A DNA stretch of 64,000 bases from an uncultured Rhodopila sp. (GTDB lineage: Bacteria > Pseudomonadota > Alphaproteobacteria > Acetobacterales > Acetobacteraceae), in NCBI GenBank assembly GCA_903851415.1, contig CAINOE010000105.1, positions 62,001 to 126,000 of the forward strand, read 5' to 3'. The notes below the pieces were generated by a model. It saw only the letters and a list, made by a program, of their open reading frames with translations. It was not told the origin of the DNA and searched no databases. This document shows, one piece after another, positions 7,588 through 16,771 of the stretch; position 1 is the stretch's first letter; every line of letters starts with the position of its first letter. Made by a program: the position numbers and the translations under genes.

Positions 7588-9540
7588 TCAGATCGGCTGC
7601 GCAGTGACCATCAGCGTCATGCCGTCAAAGCGTATCGAGAGGACATGACCGTCGAGCACGCCCGTGCTCCCGACCGGCACCTCGACCACCTCGCCGCTGG
7701 CCGGATCGCGCATGCGCACCGCGAGCTGCGGCCGGTGCGTGAGCGGCTCCGCCAGCTTCAACGAGGCTTGGCCAGGCAGTGAGAGCGCGATGTCGGGGAG
7801 CTCGATCTCCTGTTTCGGCTCATCGCGCCGTACCCGAACCAGCGCGACGCCCGATAGCGAGCCGGGCCAGGGATTGATGAACGACCCGCTGCGCAACGAG
7901 AACGACAGCGTAACCGCGCGTGGCACAGGCTGGTAGGCCATAGCCACGCCGGAGGCATAGTTCGAGTTGGATGCCTGGAACGATGCGCCGCCGAACGACT
8001 CACCGGTGCCGAGGCGGTAGACCGTCCGCATGTAGGCGTGCGTGGTCGGCAACAGGCCATGGTCAGTCAACAATTCCTGCACCATGACCCGGCGTTCAAG
8101 CGTCACCGGACGCGCCGGCATCAGCAGGGTGGCACGCAGGCGCACCGGCCCTGCTGTCAATGAGGCCACCGCGGCTGCGGACCCGGTATCCGGAGTATCG
8201 GCTTCCTGCACCGTGGCGTCCGGCTGGCCAGATCCCGAGGATGCGGCCTGCGGCGACGATAGGCCATCCGCTACCGGAGCCGGTTGCGGCGTTTGGGCAG
8301 CATCGCTGGGAGAAGATGGGGCGGTGCTTGGCTCAACGGTCTGCTGCAGTTGGCTCGGCGGGGGTGGTGGTGAACCGGAACTCTCGTCGGAAGCCCGAAC
8401 CAATTGCGGCGTCCGGGAATCGTCCCCGGAAGAGGTTGGCAGTGTGTTCAGCGCAACGGTCTGCGGCTGCGTCTGGCTGGCCACGGGTGCCGGTGCGCTC
8501 GACATCTCGCTGACAGGCGCGATCCCCGGCGTTTGCCATTGCCACCAACTGCCGCCACCCGCCAGGATGATGACCCCTGCCGCGGCGGCCGCGATCGTTG
8601 CCAGCGACACCCGCCTGCAATCCGGCGGGGCTGCGACCGAACCTTCGGGTGCGACAGGCGCGCTCCCCGGAATCGAAGGCAGAGCCTGGCCTGATGCAGC
8701 GCTTGCCGCGGCGCTGCTTCGTCCGACAGGACGCGGCCGTTTCGTTGCCATCTCGATCGCCTCGGCAAACGCTGCTGAGGTCGGGTAGCGATCCTCCGGT
8801 CGTCTCGCCATGGCCTGGCGCACCACGGCATCATAGGCCGGCGGTACCATCATCGAAAGCCGCGATGGCGCCGTCGGCTCGGTGTTCAGCACTTTGTACA
8901 TGATCGCCGACATGCTGCCCTCGAAAGGCCGGTCGCCGGTCAGCAGTTGATAGAACAACACGCCCGCCGAATAGATATCGGAGCGCGCATCGACCGCCTG
9001 TCCCATGAATTGTTCCGGCGACATATAGGAAGGCGTGCCAAGAACGGTTCCCGCCTGTGTCATCCAGCTCCCCTCGATCCGCGCGATGCCGAAATCGACA
9101 ATCTTGGCCTGGCCGGAGCTCGTCAGTATGACATTGGCCGGGCTGAGATCCCGGTGCACCACACCGCGCTCATGACTGAAGTGCAGTCCCGCCAGTACGT
9201 CGCTCATGATGTGGAGCGTATCGGTGAGTGGAATGCCCCCGCTCTTGTCGAGCAGCGTCTTCAGCGACAGCCCATCCACATATTCCATTACAATATAGTG
9301 TTGGTTGTTTGTCTCACCGTAATCGAACACTCCGACAATGTTGGGGTGAGCGAGCCGCCCGGCGACCTGTGCCTCGCGGCGAAATCTGGCGACTGCCTCT
9401 CGCGAGTCGCAATCGGATGTGTCAGGCAGTTCCACCGTCTTGATCGCGACACGACGAGCGATGAGCGGGTCCCAGCCCTCGTAGACGGTGCCCATAGCTC
9501 CGCGCCCCAGCTTCCCCGTAACCTCATACTTTCCGAGCAT
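7588..9540 (-). CDS. Membrane-anchored Ser/Thr protein kinase with extracytoplasmic domain
   Basis: A 650-residue PknB-like kinase. Residues 1-265 form the catalytic domain: glycine loop GRGAMG (12-17), VAIK lysine 34, HRD (129-131), DFG (149-151), GTPSYMSPE. The loop reads HRDLSPAN, with Ser in place of the usual Lys. A membrane helix follows at about 311-330, then a Pro/Ser/Gln-rich linker of roughly 150 residues, then a C-terminal domain of about 180 residues of unknown type, probably periplasmic. ATG 9540 has AGGA seven bases upstream; an ATG at 9546 is too close to it. Divergent from a matching protein phosphatase gene. Confidence 0.88.
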   Translation of the reverse strand: MLGKYEVTGKLGRGAMGTVYEGWDPLIARRVAIKTVELPDTSDCDSREAVARFRREAQVAGRLAHPNIVGVFDYGETNNQHYIVMEYVDGLSLKTLLDKSGGIPLTDTLHIMSDVLAGLHFSHERGVVHRDLSPANVILTSSGQAKIVDFGIARIEGSWMTQAGTVLGTPSYMSPEQFMGQAVDARSDIYSAGVLFYQLLTGDRPFEGSMSAIMYKVLNTEPTAPSRLSMMVPPAYDAVVRQAMARRPEDRYPTSAAFAEAIEMATKRPRPVGRSSAAASAASGQALPSIPGSAPVAPEGSVAAPPDCRRVSLATIAAAAAGVIILAGGGSWWQWQTPGIAPVSEMSSAPAPVASQTQPQTVALNTLPTSSGDDSRTPQLVRASDESSGSPPPPPSQLQQTVEPSTAPSSPSDAAQTPQPAPVADGLSSPQAASSGSGQPDATVQEADTPDTGSAAAVASLTAGPVRLRATLLMPARPVTLERRVMVQELLTDHGLLPTTHAYMRTVYRLGTGESFGGASFQASNSNYASGVAMAYQPVPRAVTLSFSLRSGSFINPWPGSLSGVALVRVRRDEPKQEIELPDIALSLPGQASLKLAEPLTHRPQLAVRMRDPASGEVVEVPVGSTGVLDGHVLSIRFDGMTLMVTAQPI

Positions 9541-9886
9541 TTCCATGTCCTGGCCCTTGCGCGTCAGATTTCTCCGTTGAAAACAATCATCCGCTAAAGG
9601 ATCCAAACTATATGTAACGTAGGTCACCCGCCGGGCAGGCGCGCCGATCTGCCATGGAGTCCGGCCTTACGCAGCAGCGGAACGCCGCCCCCCTGAGGTC
9701 GTCTGGATATCGCATTGATCGCGCCGTCGATCCAGTATATGTGAGGTGCATGTTTGAGCGCATCACCAACGTCCGGGCGGCTCCGGCATGGGCGCTTTAC
9801 CGGCTGGCCGGAAGAGCCCACGGCAAGGCGCGGCTGCGCCGTGCCGCCCGCCGGGAACCGCCGAAGTACCGTCGCCGCGGCACCCG
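9541..9886. other. Divergent kinase/phosphatase intergenic region
   Basis: This 346-base gap separates the start codons of the kinase (minus) and the phosphatase (plus), so it should hold both promoters. An AT-rich patch, AACTATATGTAACGTAGG, lies at 9605-9622. No convincing -35/-10 pair with standard spacing was found. No further gene is evident. Confidence 0.4.
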
Positions 9887-10684
9887 ATGAAGCAGTTGCT
9901 GCGACGGCTAACCGGCATGAAACCTGCGGCCGGTGCCGAGTGGCCGCTGACGGTCATCGATGAGCGCGGCAACCTGAGACCGCCCACCGTGCCTGACGGC
10001 ACCGTGCTTTACGCGGTAGGAGACATCCATGGCGAGCTGGACAGCCTGCAGCGGGTGCTCGGGCGGATCCGAACGGACATTGCGGCGAGTCCCTTGAAAC
10101 ATGTCTCCACCGTGTTTCTCGGCGACTACGTGGACCGGGGTCTGGCAAGCAGGTCGGTCATCGACGCGATCATCGCGGAACCCGGCATCGGTTACAAGAT
10201 CGCCTTGCGGGGCAACCACGAGGAGATGTTGCTGCGGGCTTTGGATGACGCCGCGTGCATGCGGAACTGGTGCCAGGCGGGCGGCATCGCCACGATTGCG
10301 TCCTACGGCATCGACGTTGCGGACCTCATGATTGGCCGCGGCCATGATGCGGCGCGGGCGGCGTTGTTGGATGCCATGCCGGACAGCCACCTTGCCTGGC
10401 TGCGCGCGCTGCCGAGCCGGTATGAGAGCGGTGATTACTTCTTTTGCCATGCCGGCATCGATCCGGATCGGCCGCTCGACGATCAACGCGAGGGCGATCT
10501 GTTGTGGATCAGGCGAAAGTTCATCCGCGACCGGCGCAGCTTTGCCAAGATCATCGTGCACGGGCACTCGCCGGTCGAGCGGATCGAGGTCCGGCACAAT
10601 CGCATCAATGTAGATACGGGCGCCTTTTGCACCGGCAATCTGGGCTGCATCCGCCTGGACGCGGCCGGCCTGCGCTACGTTTAG
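9887..10684 (+). CDS. PPP-type serine/threonine protein phosphatase (metallophosphoesterase)
   Basis: A 265-residue enzyme carrying the full set of metallophosphatase motifs: GDIHGE (45-50), GDYVDRG (79-85), GNHEEM (109-114), FFCHAGI and IVHGHS near the end. This arrangement is typical of bacterial PrpA-like phosphatases that remove phosphate from Ser, Thr or Tyr. ATG 9887 begins MKQLLRRLTG just before the conserved part; the in-frame upstream extension is low complexity and unlikely. It sits back to back with a Ser/Thr kinase gene, so the two are likely to act on the same substrates. Confidence 0.9.
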   Translation: MKQLLRRLTGMKPAAGAEWPLTVIDERGNLRPPTVPDGTVLYAVGDIHGELDSLQRVLGRIRTDIAASPLKHVSTVFLGDYVDRGLASRSVIDAIIAEPGIGYKIALRGNHEEMLLRALDDAACMRNWCQAGGIATIASYGIDVADLMIGRGHDAARAALLDAMPDSHLAWLRALPSRYESGDYFFCHAGIDPDRPLDDQREGDLLWIRRKFIRDRRSFAKIIVHGHSPVERIEVRHNRINVDTGAFCTGNLGCIRLDAAGLRYV

Positions 10685-10721
10685 CCGGGCTGTCCGCTCC
10701 CCTTCGGGCGCGGCGATGCCA

Positions 10722-10746
10722 GGCCCGGACAAGCCGGGCCATGACG
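10722..10746. repeat. Dispersed palindromic repeat, copy 1
   Basis: GGCCCGGACAAGCCGGGCC folds into a 7-bp stem with a five-base loop and is followed by ATGACG. The same motif recurs at 38834-38911, 57837-57910 and 62097-62126. It lies between the convergent ends of the phosphatase and PAP2 genes, where it could also serve as a terminator. Confidence 0.75.
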
Positions 10747-10768
10747 ACCAGGTTCGTGCGACTATCGT

Positions 10769-11365
10769 TCAGTTGCGGTCAGCGATCCGGAGTTCGCCGC
10801 AGGCGGCGGCCAGCCATCCCCATTGCCCGGTTTCTTTGATCATATCCTCACCGTGCAAGTGGTACCCGTGCATGATGGCGACGATAAGCATAGCCGGGCC
10901 GAGCAACCAGGCCGGTTGCAGCCTGCGGGGCGGCGCGCCGGCCAGTAGCAGCATGGCAAACACGCCCACACAGCCGACGGCGCCACCGATCATCACTTCC
11001 GGCAAATTGTGCGCGCCCAGTTCGATGCGGGTGAAGCCGATGAGCGAGGCGATCAGAGGCGCCGGCAGCAACGCCAGGCCGCGGCCGGCGCCGAAGTGGC
11101 GCATCACCAATCCGATCAAACCGCCATAGATGATGGCAGCGCTGGCGACATGACCGCTTGGGCTGTTCACCAGGTCCCGGAGCTGCACCGGTCCGCAGGC
11201 GGCGATGCCGATCTTGAGGACCGCGATCGTGGCAATCGTCCCGAACACGGCCGCCAGCCAGATAAAGGTGCCGCGCGTCCATCCGGTCAAAGCCAGCATC
11301 AGGGCAATGATAACGGCAGCGGGGAGAATCACGGCCTGATCGGCCAGATCGGTCAGGAAGTTCAC
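10769..11365 (-). CDS. PAP2 superfamily phosphatase, membrane protein
   Basis: A 198-residue membrane protein with a recognisable but divergent PAP2 signature: KIGIAACGP (motif 1), SPSGHVASAA (motif 2) and TRIELGAHNLPEVMIGG (motif 3, with Glu-Val where Asp is common). About five hydrophobic segments surround the motifs. Relatives dephosphorylate phosphatidic acid, undecaprenyl pyrophosphate or similar lipids. It lies just beyond the exopolysaccharide cluster, where an undecaprenyl-pyrophosphate phosphatase would be useful, but that is inference. The first possible start is GTG 11365; no good ribosome binding site precedes it. Confidence 0.72.
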   Translation of the reverse strand: MNFLTDLADQAVILPAAVIIALMLALTGWTRGTFIWLAAVFGTIATIAVLKIGIAACGPVQLRDLVNSPSGHVASAAIIYGGLIGLVMRHFGAGRGLALLPAPLIASLIGFTRIELGAHNLPEVMIGGAVGCVGVFAMLLLAGAPPRRLQPAWLLGPAMLIVAIMHGYHLHGEDMIKETGQWGWLAAACGELRIADRN

Positions 11366-11701
11366 GTCAGCGTGATAGGCACTTCCATACCGCGCTGCAA
11401 TCGAAACATTGCCGCCGTGTCCGGGATTGCCAACAGATCAGATGCCATCGCACAGGGCCGCGTCGAACTCCCGCATGGCGGGCTTGCGACGTGAGCGTGC
11501 GCGGGCCTCGTAGCGATCAAGCCGGCCGGGCTGCGCGCCTTGCTCAGCCTGACCCGACAACCCATGCGTTGCCCGCTGAGACCTTCTTGCCGGCTGGTGT
11601 CCCGGGACCGGTGCTGCGCCCGGCGCAGATCCGATTGGCCGCGCGCTTCGCCCGGTTCGGTCGCCGTGGCCTGCGGTTTGGTTCAGGGCACCGCCCGAGG
11701 C
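11366..11701. other. Gap with possible coding remnant
   Basis: No complete gene is evident. On the minus strand a short open stretch around 11455-11535 reads DRYEARARSRRKPAMREFDAA, which resembles the C-terminal tails of some mobile-element or hypothetical proteins, but it is broken by a stop. A 67-codon minus-strand reading frame ends in a four-base overlap (GTGA) with the PAP2 start; this may be chance. Confidence 0.25.
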
Positions 11702-12286
11702 TCAGCCTCGGCGCATGAGTGCCGGCTCAAGAGAATCCCTCATGAGGACGACCCCAACCGATGTTCCCATGATCTCCAGCAGCACGCGGACCCGTCCGTT
11801 TGCGTCGAGCCGGTCCAGCGTTGCGAGCTGGTTGGCAAAGGGTCCATCCCGCAGCCGAACCGGGTCACCGGGGCGGAAGGTATAGGTCAGGCTCGTCTCA
11901 CCGGCATCGTCAGTACGATCAAGCAACGCCTCAATGAGGCCCCGCGGCACCGGCGAAGGGCGGTCCTGAAAGGTGACGATGCGAGCGACACCGAAGGTCC
12001 CGTTGATCGACCGCCATTGATCGCGCGCGAGATCAAGGATCACGAACAAGTAGCCGGCGAAGACCGGCGCCTTAACGATACGGAACTGTCTCGAATGACG
12101 AATGGTTTTGCTGAAGCGGGGCAGAAATACCCTGAATTGCTGCTGTGCGAGCTGCACATCCGCCCGTGCCTCCTGCCGCGCCAGCGCCTGGACGAGATAC
12201 CATCGCTCACCGCCGGACAACTCCAGCGTGTTCCGGCGCGAAGGCCATGGCGCACGCACGAACTGCGACCAATACGATTCACTCAT
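11702..12286 (-). CDS. NusG/RfaH-family transcription antiterminator
   Basis: A 194-residue NusG paralogue. The N-terminal NGN domain includes RWYLVQALARQEARADVQLA and the FAGYLFVILDL motif. The C-terminal part TFRPGDPVRLRDGPFANQLATL is a KOW domain. Specialised paralogues of this type (RfaH, LoaP, UpxY) travel with one capsule or exopolysaccharide operon and help polymerase read through it. Here it is the last gene of the minus-strand exopolysaccharide cluster, 12 bases after the preceding stop. GAGG precedes the ATG. Confidence 0.85.
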   Translation of the reverse strand: MSESYWSQFVRAPWPSRRNTLELSGGERWYLVQALARQEARADVQLAQQQFRVFLPRFSKTIRHSRQFRIVKAPVFAGYLFVILDLARDQWRSINGTFGVARIVTFQDRPSPVPRGLIEALLDRTDDAGETSLTYTFRPGDPVRLRDGPFANQLATLDRLDANGRVRVLLEIMGTSVGVVLMRDSLEPALMRRG

Positions 12287-12298
12287 GACGGCCTCACC

Positions 12299-12952
12299 TC
12301 ACAACCCGATCGTGGCGAGTTCTGCATCGATCAGACGCGCGCGCGCCTTCAAATCGTGCCTCAAAGTCTTTCGTCCGTCCGGCGAAAGCGATCCCGTTGC
12401 ATGTCGAAGCAGCTCGATCGAGGCGCGTTGCCGAAGAGTCCAGGCACCTGCCAGATCAGTAACGACGCTTCTGCGGTCGTCCGCCGACAATGCGTCCCAG
12501 AGTTGCACGCCGAGCACCTCGCGGGCCAGCATCATCCGGCCGTCAAAGGGAGCCACCACCACGGATATCTGATAAGCCGCAATGACTGAACTGATATCGG
12601 CACCCGACGCGGCCCTGATCTCGGCCAGACGGACCCAATAGGGTCCGGCGAGGGGCCACACCTGCAGCACATCAGTGACTGCGTCGCCCGCCGCGCCCAC
12701 GGTTTGCAGCGTCAGCGGCTCGGCCAGAGCGGGCATAGCCCGATCGGCTCTGGCGTACAGCTCGATCCCTCTCGTCCTCGTGTCGGCCGGAAGCGGCCGC
12801 CCGCCCCGCTGGTCCGCAGCGTGGGACGGCTGGCCGCCCGCCGCAGACGCCGACAGAGCCTGGTTAACACAGTCGATACCCTTGGACATAACGAAACCGG
12901 ACAGCGCGATTATCGCCAGCGACAGTCGAATTTCCGGTCCCTTCTTATACAT
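12299..12952 (-). CDS. Exopolysaccharide-cluster hypothetical protein, N-terminal membrane anchor
   Basis: A 217-residue protein with a hydrophobic N-terminus (LSLAIIALSGFVM), probably a signal anchor, then a helical, mostly periplasmic part with AYARAD-like and WVRLAEIRAASG segments. I do not recognise the family. It sits five bases after the Wzc-like autokinase gene and before the NusG paralogue, so it is probably co-transcribed and may assist polysaccharide assembly or export. Confidence 0.7.
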   Translation of the reverse strand: MYKKGPEIRLSLAIIALSGFVMSKGIDCVNQALSASAAGGQPSHAADQRGGRPLPADTRTRGIELYARADRAMPALAEPLTLQTVGAAGDAVTDVLQVWPLAGPYWVRLAEIRAASGADISSVIAAYQISVVVAPFDGRMMLAREVLGVQLWDALSADDRRSVVTDLAGAWTLRQRASIELLRHATGSLSPDGRKTLRHDLKARARLIDAELATIGL

Positions 12953-12957
12953 CGTTC

Positions 12958-15201
12958 TTATTCCGCATAATAAGACTTATAGTAACGGCGGCCATAGTAA
13001 TAAGAGTAAGCGTACCTGCCATATTTCCGCGCTTCCGATTCATTCACCAAATTAAGCACCACACCGGCCACTTTCTTGTCGCCGAGGAGCAGGCGAATCG
13101 AGTCGGAGACGACCTCGCGGGCGGTCCTGCCCCAATGGATGATAAACACCACCTTATCGGCCAGCGCCGACGCGACGATGGCGTCGGCAACTGGGCCGAC
13201 GGGCGGCGTATCAAGAACGATATAGTCGTACCGCGACCGCAGAGTCTCGATAAAGTCCCGCATCCGCTCCGATCCGAGCAGATCAGGCGGATTTTGCGTC
13301 TTGCTGCCGCCGACGAAGACGTGCACGCCAGTTGCCTCGTCAACGTGGGTGATGGTCTCGATCGTTTCCGTTCCAAGCAGGAGATCAACCACGCCCTTGG
13401 ATTTTTCCAGGCCGAAGAAGCGGGTGAGCGATGCATGGCGGAAATCACCCTCAACCAGCGCGACCTTCTGGCTCGAGGTTGCCGCGGCCGAAAACGCCAA
13501 CGCTAGCGAGATCGTGGTCTTGCCCTCGTTTGGAATGGCCGAGGTCACCTGGATGACCCGGGGTATGTTATCGACGTCAGCCATCTGGATCCCGGTCCGC
13601 ACCAAACGGATCGCCTCGGCGAACCGGGACATCGGCTTGGCGACAAGAAACCGTGCCAGCGTCAGGGTCGAACGCTCCACCGTCAACTCGCTGGCAGACA
13701 GGCGCTTGATCGAGCCGAGAACGGGCAGGTCCAGACGCTCCTCAACCTCCCGCGGCGTGGTGAAGCCCTGACGGAGCATCTCCGTGGCCACCGCGCCGCC
13801 GCTGCCGAGCAGCAAGCCGGCAACCAAACCGATCGCAATGGTTAATGCTTTTGGCGGGAAACTCGGAGCCGACGGCGGCGTGGCCTGGGTGATCAGCCGT
13901 GCCTCGCGAACCTCGAACGTCGAGCGTTCCTCGCTGATCTTCGCGCGCGACAGGAAGTCTTCAAACAGCGTCTTGTTGACGAACGCAGTCCGTTCGAGCT
14001 CGCGCAGTCCGACCGTTACCCGTCCGTCAGCACTGCTGGCGCCACTGACCTGCGCGAGGCTTGCCTGCAGTGCGTCGGCACCGGCCCTGGCGACATCATA
14101 TTCGCTCTTGAGATTGGCGGCGATGCGGGTGACCTCGGCACCGAGCGCGCGCTCGATGTCGCGGCGCTCGGCGCGCACATTCACCACCGACGGATGGCGA
14201 TCGCTGTAGCGGGCAATCAGGTCGGCTTCGCGGCGGGAGACGTCGGCCTCCTGCGCACGCAACTGGCTTATGACGGTCGATCGCAATACGTCCGGCAGCG
14301 CCTGCACGTCGCCGCCGTTGCTCCGCAGCGCCAACACCTGATCGTATTTTGCCTTCTTTTCGGCGGCATCGGCCCGCGCGGTGACCAGTTTCGCATTCAG
14401 CTCGGATAGCTGCTCCTCGTTCAGCGTGATATCCTTGCCGGTCGTGATCAGCCCGTGCTCGGAGCGAAAGTCGGCCACTGCTTGCTCAGAGTCGCGCAGT
14501 TGCGTGCGGAGCTGCTCGAGGTGGTCGCCGAGCCAGGTGGTGGCTCGCTGCGCGGATGCAAAACGCGCTTCCAGCTTGTCCACGATGAATGCATCGGCAA
14601 CCGCGTTGGCAAGCCGTGCCGCCTTGAACCGGTCGACCGACGTGATCGACACTTTGATGACATAGGTCCTGCCGACCCGCTCAACCGCGAACGCTGCGCG
14701 CAGGCGCGCGATCGCCGCCAGGACATCAGGCGGAAAGATCTCATCCTTGGCGCTGATTTGCGACTTTGCCGCGTCTTCGGCAAAAAATCCGGTGATCGCT
14801 TGTTGGACGCGCGCAAACACCGTGCGGCCGGTGTCGGGGCCGACACCGAATTCCGGATCGGCGACAAGTTTCTGGCTCTTGACGACGCGCTGCAGCAGAA
14901 TGTTCGAGCGCATCACGGCGACCTGACTGTCAACCACGGTTTGGTCGAGCGTCAACGCATTGAATAGCGACTCCGTTCCGGGCGTCTTGTCCACATTTGG
15001 GTCGAGCAACAACTCCGCCGACGCCGTATACCGGGGTGTCGCGGTAGCCAGAAACATGATCACAACAATTAACACCGCCACCGTCACCGAGGCAATGAAT
15101 TTCCATTTTCGCCAGAAGAAATTGATGAACTGCCGGAGGTCGAACTCTTCCGCCGCCGTACTCGCCATCTGAACTATTTGCCGCGGACCAACGCTTGACA
15201 C
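12958..15201 (-). CDS. Polysaccharide co-polymerase and tyrosine autokinase, Wzc/ExoP type
   Basis: A 747-residue inner-membrane protein. The Wzz domain spans about residues 15-110 with a first membrane helix (FIASVTVAVLIVVIMFL). A long coiled-coil region follows, then a second helix (LTIAIGLVAGLLLGSGGAV), then a BY-kinase domain with Walker A SAIPNEGKTTIS and Walker B YDYIVLDTPP. The A' motif reads LVEGDFRH. The C-terminus is a dense tyrosine cluster (RKYGRYAYSYYYGRRYYKS), the autophosphorylation site known in this family. GTG 15201 has AGGGG upstream; an internal ATG at 15168 is an alternative. It controls chain length and export. Confidence 0.92.
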   Translation of the reverse strand: MSSVGPRQIVQMASTAAEEFDLRQFINFFWRKWKFIASVTVAVLIVVIMFLATATPRYTASAELLLDPNVDKTPGTESLFNALTLDQTVVDSQVAVMRSNILLQRVVKSQKLVADPEFGVGPDTGRTVFARVQQAITGFFAEDAAKSQISAKDEIFPPDVLAAIARLRAAFAVERVGRTYVIKVSITSVDRFKAARLANAVADAFIVDKLEARFASAQRATTWLGDHLEQLRTQLRDSEQAVADFRSEHGLITTGKDITLNEEQLSELNAKLVTARADAAEKKAKYDQVLALRSNGGDVQALPDVLRSTVISQLRAQEADVSRREADLIARYSDRHPSVVNVRAERRDIERALGAEVTRIAANLKSEYDVARAGADALQASLAQVSGASSADGRVTVGLRELERTAFVNKTLFEDFLSRAKISEERSTFEVREARLITQATPPSAPSFPPKALTIAIGLVAGLLLGSGGAVATEMLRQGFTTPREVEERLDLPVLGSIKRLSASELTVERSTLTLARFLVAKPMSRFAEAIRLVRTGIQMADVDNIPRVIQVTSAIPNEGKTTISLALAFSAAATSSQKVALVEGDFRHASLTRFFGLEKSKGVVDLLLGTETIETITHVDEATGVHVFVGGSKTQNPPDLLGSERMRDFIETLRSRYDYIVLDTPPVGPVADAIVASALADKVVFIIHWGRTAREVVSDSIRLLLGDKKVAGVVLNLVNESEARKYGRYAYSYYYGRRYYKSYYAE

Positions 15202-15264
15202 TAGCTGTAACCCCTGAAGGCAGAATTTTGAACACCGTACGCGCGTTCACTTTCAGAAATGGGC

Positions 15265-16713
15265 TTAGACCACGTCCAGTTCCTTGCGGCTCGACCAGGA
15301 TTGCGCCACACCGGCACCCAGGAGGGCTGACCAGATCAGCGTAATCGATTGTATCTGCAGGCTGAAGTCGACGAACGCGTGCACACCCAAAAGCACGCTC
15401 GCCGAAGCGGCGACGATCGGCACCGTCGACGTCTGCCGGCGGAGGATCGAGGCTTGCGCGCACCGCCAGATCAACAGCCCGATCCCGGCGAGAAAAGCCG
15501 CACCGAAAACGAGGCCGAGACCTTGGAACACCTCCAGATACGTGTTGTGCGCCTTGTCCCAGGTGCCGGCGAGCCCGACGCTGCCGTCCCGATACATCGG
15601 GAAAACATCCTGGAAGGTGCCATAGCCGAACCCGAGAACCGGAGCATCCCGGATTGAGGCCACAACGATGGCATACGCCGCCTGCCGGCCGGCCGCATCC
15701 AAATTGATCGTATCGAGACGACCAACGAAAAGATCGCCGTAGCCCAGAAATGCGGCAAGGATCACCGCACAGGCCGTCAGGATGGTGCCGATTTGTCCGA
15801 CACGCTGACGTTCGGCCCTGGCGATGACCAGGGTCGTCAGGACAAAGATGCCCAACGCGGTCGATGTGATGCCGGCCCTGGACCCGCTCAGCAACAGCGC
15901 CACGACGATGGTGAAAATCATCACCAACAGGAACACGCCCCGCTTGCCGGTCGCCTCGATCGCCCGCGAGAGCATTCGCCGCCAACCGGTGATGCCGCTA
16001 TCAATCTCGCGGCGGAACAGCCGCAGGGTGATCCCGATCGCCGCCAGCAAGGTCACGCCGGCAAATGAGGCGAACGAATTCCGGTTGACGAACGTGGCCG
16101 TGACGAAGCCGACGTAAGCGTCCTTCTTGAACCAGAGGTTCGATTCCGGGGTGATCGCCAGCGAGAGCACGCCATACGCCGAGTAAACAAAGCCGGTGAC
16201 GGCGAGACTGAAAAGCAGCGCGTTGGCGCGTTTGGCGTCGCGGCAAAGCTGAAGCGCCATCCAAAAAACGGCCAGAGCCGTGAGAAGGCGAAGCAGTGCC
16301 AGCATCGTCAGCTCTCGGTTCACGGAAATGCTGCCCGCCAGCGTTCTGTCGAGGGTGGCGGCGGCCATGGACCAGATCGGATGCTTCCAACCGTCCGGCA
16401 CGAAACCGACGGTTTGGATGACGATCCAAATGACCGTGGCGCCAATCAGCGCCGCGGGCACACGAAGATACGCCAGACCCACCGTGTGCCGCCGGCCGGC
16501 CGCCAAAACGCCCAGCTCCAGGACAATCAGCAGTCCGCCAAACAGCACGGCGTGAAAACCCCAGCATATCAGCCGGTTTCCGCCGAGCCAGACGGGAGTC
16601 AAGGCGAGGCCGCAGAGAAATACGGCGTAGAGGTGCGTTTCGAAGGCCGCGAGCCAGGATACGTCAAAGACGCCAACCCGGGCCGCTGCACCCCCGCGCA
16701 TGGGCAAGGTCAT
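15265..16713 (-). CDS. O-antigen ligase/polymerase-like membrane protein
   Basis: A 482-residue protein with about ten or more membrane segments and a large loop holding FGYGTFQDVFPMYRDG and KAHNTYLEVFQGLGL. The HN-T-YLE motif is the hallmark of Wzy_C/O-antigen ligase proteins, which polymerise or transfer undecaprenyl-linked glycans. Within this exopolysaccharide cluster a polymerase role (ExoQ/Wzy type) is more likely than lipopolysaccharide ligation. It lies between the autokinase gene and a small secreted protein gene, all in the same direction. Confidence 0.85.
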   Translation of the reverse strand: MTLPMRGGAAARVGVFDVSWLAAFETHLYAVFLCGLALTPVWLGGNRLICWGFHAVLFGGLLIVLELGVLAAGRRHTVGLAYLRVPAALIGATVIWIVIQTVGFVPDGWKHPIWSMAAATLDRTLAGSISVNRELTMLALLRLLTALAVFWMALQLCRDAKRANALLFSLAVTGFVYSAYGVLSLAITPESNLWFKKDAYVGFVTATFVNRNSFASFAGVTLLAAIGITLRLFRREIDSGITGWRRMLSRAIEATGKRGVFLLVMIFTIVVALLLSGSRAGITSTALGIFVLTTLVIARAERQRVGQIGTILTACAVILAAFLGYGDLFVGRLDTINLDAAGRQAAYAIVVASIRDAPVLGFGYGTFQDVFPMYRDGSVGLAGTWDKAHNTYLEVFQGLGLVFGAAFLAGIGLLIWRCAQASILRRQTSTVPIVAASASVLLGVHAFVDFSLQIQSITLIWSALLGAGVAQSWSSRKELDVV

Positions 16714-16771
16714 TTCATCGCAGATTCATCGAGGATTTTGCACCAAGGCACTCCGCGCCTTTCGCACTGCG

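Noticed and set aside
10722-10746. Dispersed palindromes taken as simple terminators
   Set aside because: The same motif recurs in positions where no terminator is needed, and T-runs are missing; a repeat family explains it better.
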